Positions 62,243-64,000 of a stretch of 64,000 bases of DNA are shown here, in pieces. The DNA lies in contig NZ_JBNWEO010000014.1 in NCBI RefSeq assembly GCF_050496765.1, positions 117,418 through 181,417 of the forward strand. The letters are read 5' to 3'. The notes below the pieces were generated by a model. It did not search any database. It was not told the DNA's origin and saw nothing but the letters and a program-made list of their open reading frames with translations. The DNA is from JAEVLT01 sp050496765. GTDB taxonomy: Bacteria; Bacillota; Bacilli; Bacillales; Cytobacillaceae. The number at the start of each line of letters is the position of its first letter. Within the stretch, counting starts at the first letter, position 1. The position numbers and the translations under genes were made by a program.

Positions 62243-64000
62243 CGTAAGCGTCAAATAGCCCCCACCTTCAGTGAGATGGGAGCTTGTTGTATTATTTAGA
62301 TATCCTGTTAAAGGCTACGCAGCTAACAGGGATCGATGGTGACCAAGGTAGTAACTTATCTAAGGCATTCTCATCTGTCATATCCATATTGAGAAGCATT
62401 TCAAATAAATATCGAAGATAGTAATATGGATTCAATCCATTAGCTATTGCCGTCTCCACTATGCTATAAATTATGGCGCTGGATCGGGCACCTTTCGGTG
62501 TATTCGCGAACAGCCAGTTTTTCCTTCCGATAATTACGGGTTTAATAGATCTTTCGCTTCTATTATTATCTATCTCCAATCGCCCATCCTCTAAAAAGGC
62601 CACTAATTTATCCCATTGGTTTAGACAGTAAGCGACGGCTTTTCCAAGTGCACTCTTTGGTAAAACTTTCTGTTCTTGTATTTTAAGCCATTCGAAAAAA
62701 ATGTCTAATACTGGTTTACTTTGCTTGAGACGTGCCTCATAACGATCTTTGGGATCTAGTTCTTTTAATTTGCGTTCAATCGCAAAAAGTTGATTACAGT
62801 AATTTAGGCCTTCCGTTGCCGTCACTGGTTTTGTGCTATTGGCAGGCAAGGATTTTAGTGCATCAGTGAATCCTCTACGAGAATGAGCCCAACATCCTAC
62901 CAGAGTTACATCTGGTACCTTGTGGTAACCGGCATACCCGTCTACTTGTAAATACCCTTTAAAACCGTTTAAGAAGTTTTTTGGATTTTCTCCAGCCCTG
63001 GTTTCCTGGTAATCATAAACAATGATAGGAGGTCCTTCTTTCCCTGTGCGATACAACCATAAATAGGATTTAGAAGTGGCCGGCCTGTCAGGTTCATGAA
63101 GAACCTGAAGAGTGGTTTCGTCAGCTTGCAAAATATCAAGCTTCAGAAGAAGGGTATGCATTCTGTTATACAAAGCACTTAACCACCGATCTGCACCAAT
63201 AATCATCCAATTGGCAAATGTTTGGCGAGACAGATTAATGCCCATTCGAGTAAATTGTTTCTCTTGGCGATATAAAGGCAAACCCTCTACATATTTTTGA
63301 GTCATAATATGTGACAAGATAGAAGGAGATGCCAAGCTGCCAGGAATGGCTGGTTTAGGCATGGATGCTGTTTGAATAGGAGTTTCAATCTCCTCGTCCT
63401 CACAATGACGGCAAGAGTAAACATATTGAACATGTTTCTTTACTTTTAATTCCGCAGGAATATAAATGAGTTCTTGACGAACTTCTGTACTCATTTCGTG
63501 CAATGCTCCACCGCAACACGAACAGACCTGTTCTTCTTCGGGCAAACGGTATTCAATCGTTTCCACAGGCAGGTTTTCTAACATCGCTTCGCGATGACCG
63601 GGTTTTTTACGGCGGCGTTTATAAGTGATTGATTCTAATTCTGGTTCTGGTTCTGGTTCTGGTAATTCAAGATTTGATTCGTTTTCCACTTCATTAAAAA
63701 GGTCCAATTGACCAGGGAGAGTTTTTTCGCTAGAAGCACCGAATCTTTTATGCTGCAGGAGGTGAAGCTGTTCCTCGAGCCATTTTACTTTGATTTCTAA
63801 CTCGTTTTGCTCTTTAAGCTTCGCCTCTAATTCTGCATTTTGCTTTTCAAGTGCTTCTAAGCGTTTTAGGAGTTCTTCAATTGTAGGGTTTGGAAGATAT
63901 GTATTATTTTTCTTAATTTTATTATACTACAAAATACGACGAATTTCCACAAAAAAATTAACGAAAATAGCTAGAACTATTCAGATTATTGTTCTAGTGT
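62243..64000 (-). mobile_element. IS66-family insertion sequence, right end outside the window
   Basis: The left terminus GTAAGCGTCAAATAG at 62243 matches the usual IS66 end (GTAAGCG). No matching end occurs before 64000, so the element continues past the edge. It contains one large tnpC-type gene; no tnpA or tnpB is seen in the window, which recalls the single-gene ISBst12 group. Confidence 0.75.
62292..63707 (-). CDS. IS66-family transposase TnpC
   Basis: At least 471 residues. A zinc-finger pair (VCSCCGGALHEM, YSCRHCEDEE), DDE core with ILQADETTLQVL (first Asp), YLQVDGYAGYHKV (second Asp) and LEIDNNRSERSIKPVIIGRK NWLF (Glu), then a helical C-terminus. The coding frame clearly extends upstream to about 63926 (PNPTIEELLKRLEALEKQNA, WLEEQLHLLQHKRFGASSEK, the expected leucine-zipper start of IS66 transposases), but I find no ATG, GTG or TTG there with a ribosome site. 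The true start is therefore probably a rare codon or lost. Confidence 0.85.
   Translation of the reverse strand: MDLFNEVENESNLELPEPEPEPELESITYKRRRKKPGHREAMLENLPVETIEYRLPEEEQVCSCCGGALHEMSTEVRQELIYIPAELKVKKHVQYVYSCRHCEDEEIETPIQTASMPKPAIPGSLASPSILSHIMTQKYVEGLPLYRQEKQFTRMGINLSRQTFANWMIIGADRWLSALYNRMHTLLLKLDILQADETTLQVLHEPDRPATSKSYLWLYRTGKEGPPIIVYDYQETRAGENPKNFLNGFKGYLQVDGYAGYHKVPDVTLVGCWAHSRRGFTDALKSLPANSTKPVTATEGLNYCNQLFAIERKLKELDPKDRYEARLKQSKPVLDIFFEWLKIQEQKVLPKSALGKAVAYCLNQWDKLVAFLEDGRLEIDNNRSERSIKPVIIGRKNWLFANTPKGARSSAIIYSIVETAIANGLNPYYYLRYLFEMLLNMDMTDENALDKLLPWSPSIPVSCVAFNRISK

Overview
The window is chromosomal DNA of a spore-forming, low-GC member of the Bacillaceae (Bacillus sensu lato); the species cannot be fixed from the sequence alone. 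The gene order mutS-mutL, miaA, hfq, spoVK, hflX, ynbB, glnR-glnA, lexA/yneA-yneB-ynzC, tkt, sirA, yneF, ccdA-ccdB-ccdC, yneK (about 57 kb down to 27.5 kb) is the Bacillus subtilis arrangement. It is interrupted here by a trehalose operon, a cotW-cotX pair, dhaS, mreBH and a coiled-coil gene pair. Sporulation genes (sspH-like, cotW, cotX, spoVK, sirA) confirm a spore former.

Layout. 1-4.7 kb: a sugar PTS operon on the minus strand (PRD-type regulator, EIIA, PfkB-family kinase, two class II aldolases, the last cut by the window edge), with CcpA cre-like sites. 5.1-10.3 kb: glutamate module (rocG and gltT on minus, glnK-glnL two-component system divergent on plus). 10.3-10.8 kb: a dispersed-repeat fragment fused to an array of ~52-bp tandem repeats. 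11.2-17 kb: an electrophile/quinone-stress-like set (DoxX, MarR regulator, pirin), each with a near-identical palindromic operator at its promoter; between them an unlisted sspH-like gene, a Gly/His/Tyr-rich probable coat protein, a PTE-like lactonase and an NhaC antiporter. 17-21.9 kb: tatA-fdhA-fdhB-fdhC, a Tat-exported membrane formate dehydrogenase whose catalytic subunit reads through an in-frame TGA. That TGA is followed by a bacterial SECIS-type hairpin, and a tRNA-Sec gene (selC, anticodon UCA) lies 5 kb away. 22-27 kb: aroK, a GH32 fructosidase, a broken aldo/keto reductase and small basic ORFs. 27.5-57 kb: the conserved core. 57-64 kb: an unstable region with an intact ISLre2-family insertion just upstream of mutS (9-bp target duplication), tRNA-Arg(CCU), a paralogous coiled-coil gene, an esterase, IS and GH38 mannosidase fragments, an orphan sugar ABC permease and an IS66-family element running off the edge.

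How it works together: the window couples glutamate/glutamine metabolism (rocG, gltT, glnKL, glnRA), SOS control (lexA/yneA/yneB), mismatch repair, trehalose and fructan use, cytochrome c maturation (ccd) and selenium-dependent formate oxidation. The most noteworthy system is the selenocysteine formate dehydrogenase with dedicated TatA and nearby selC, a trait that is uncommon in this group of Bacilli. The MarR/DoxX/pirin operator set and the hendecad-repeat coiled-coil family come next. selA, selB and selD are not in the window.
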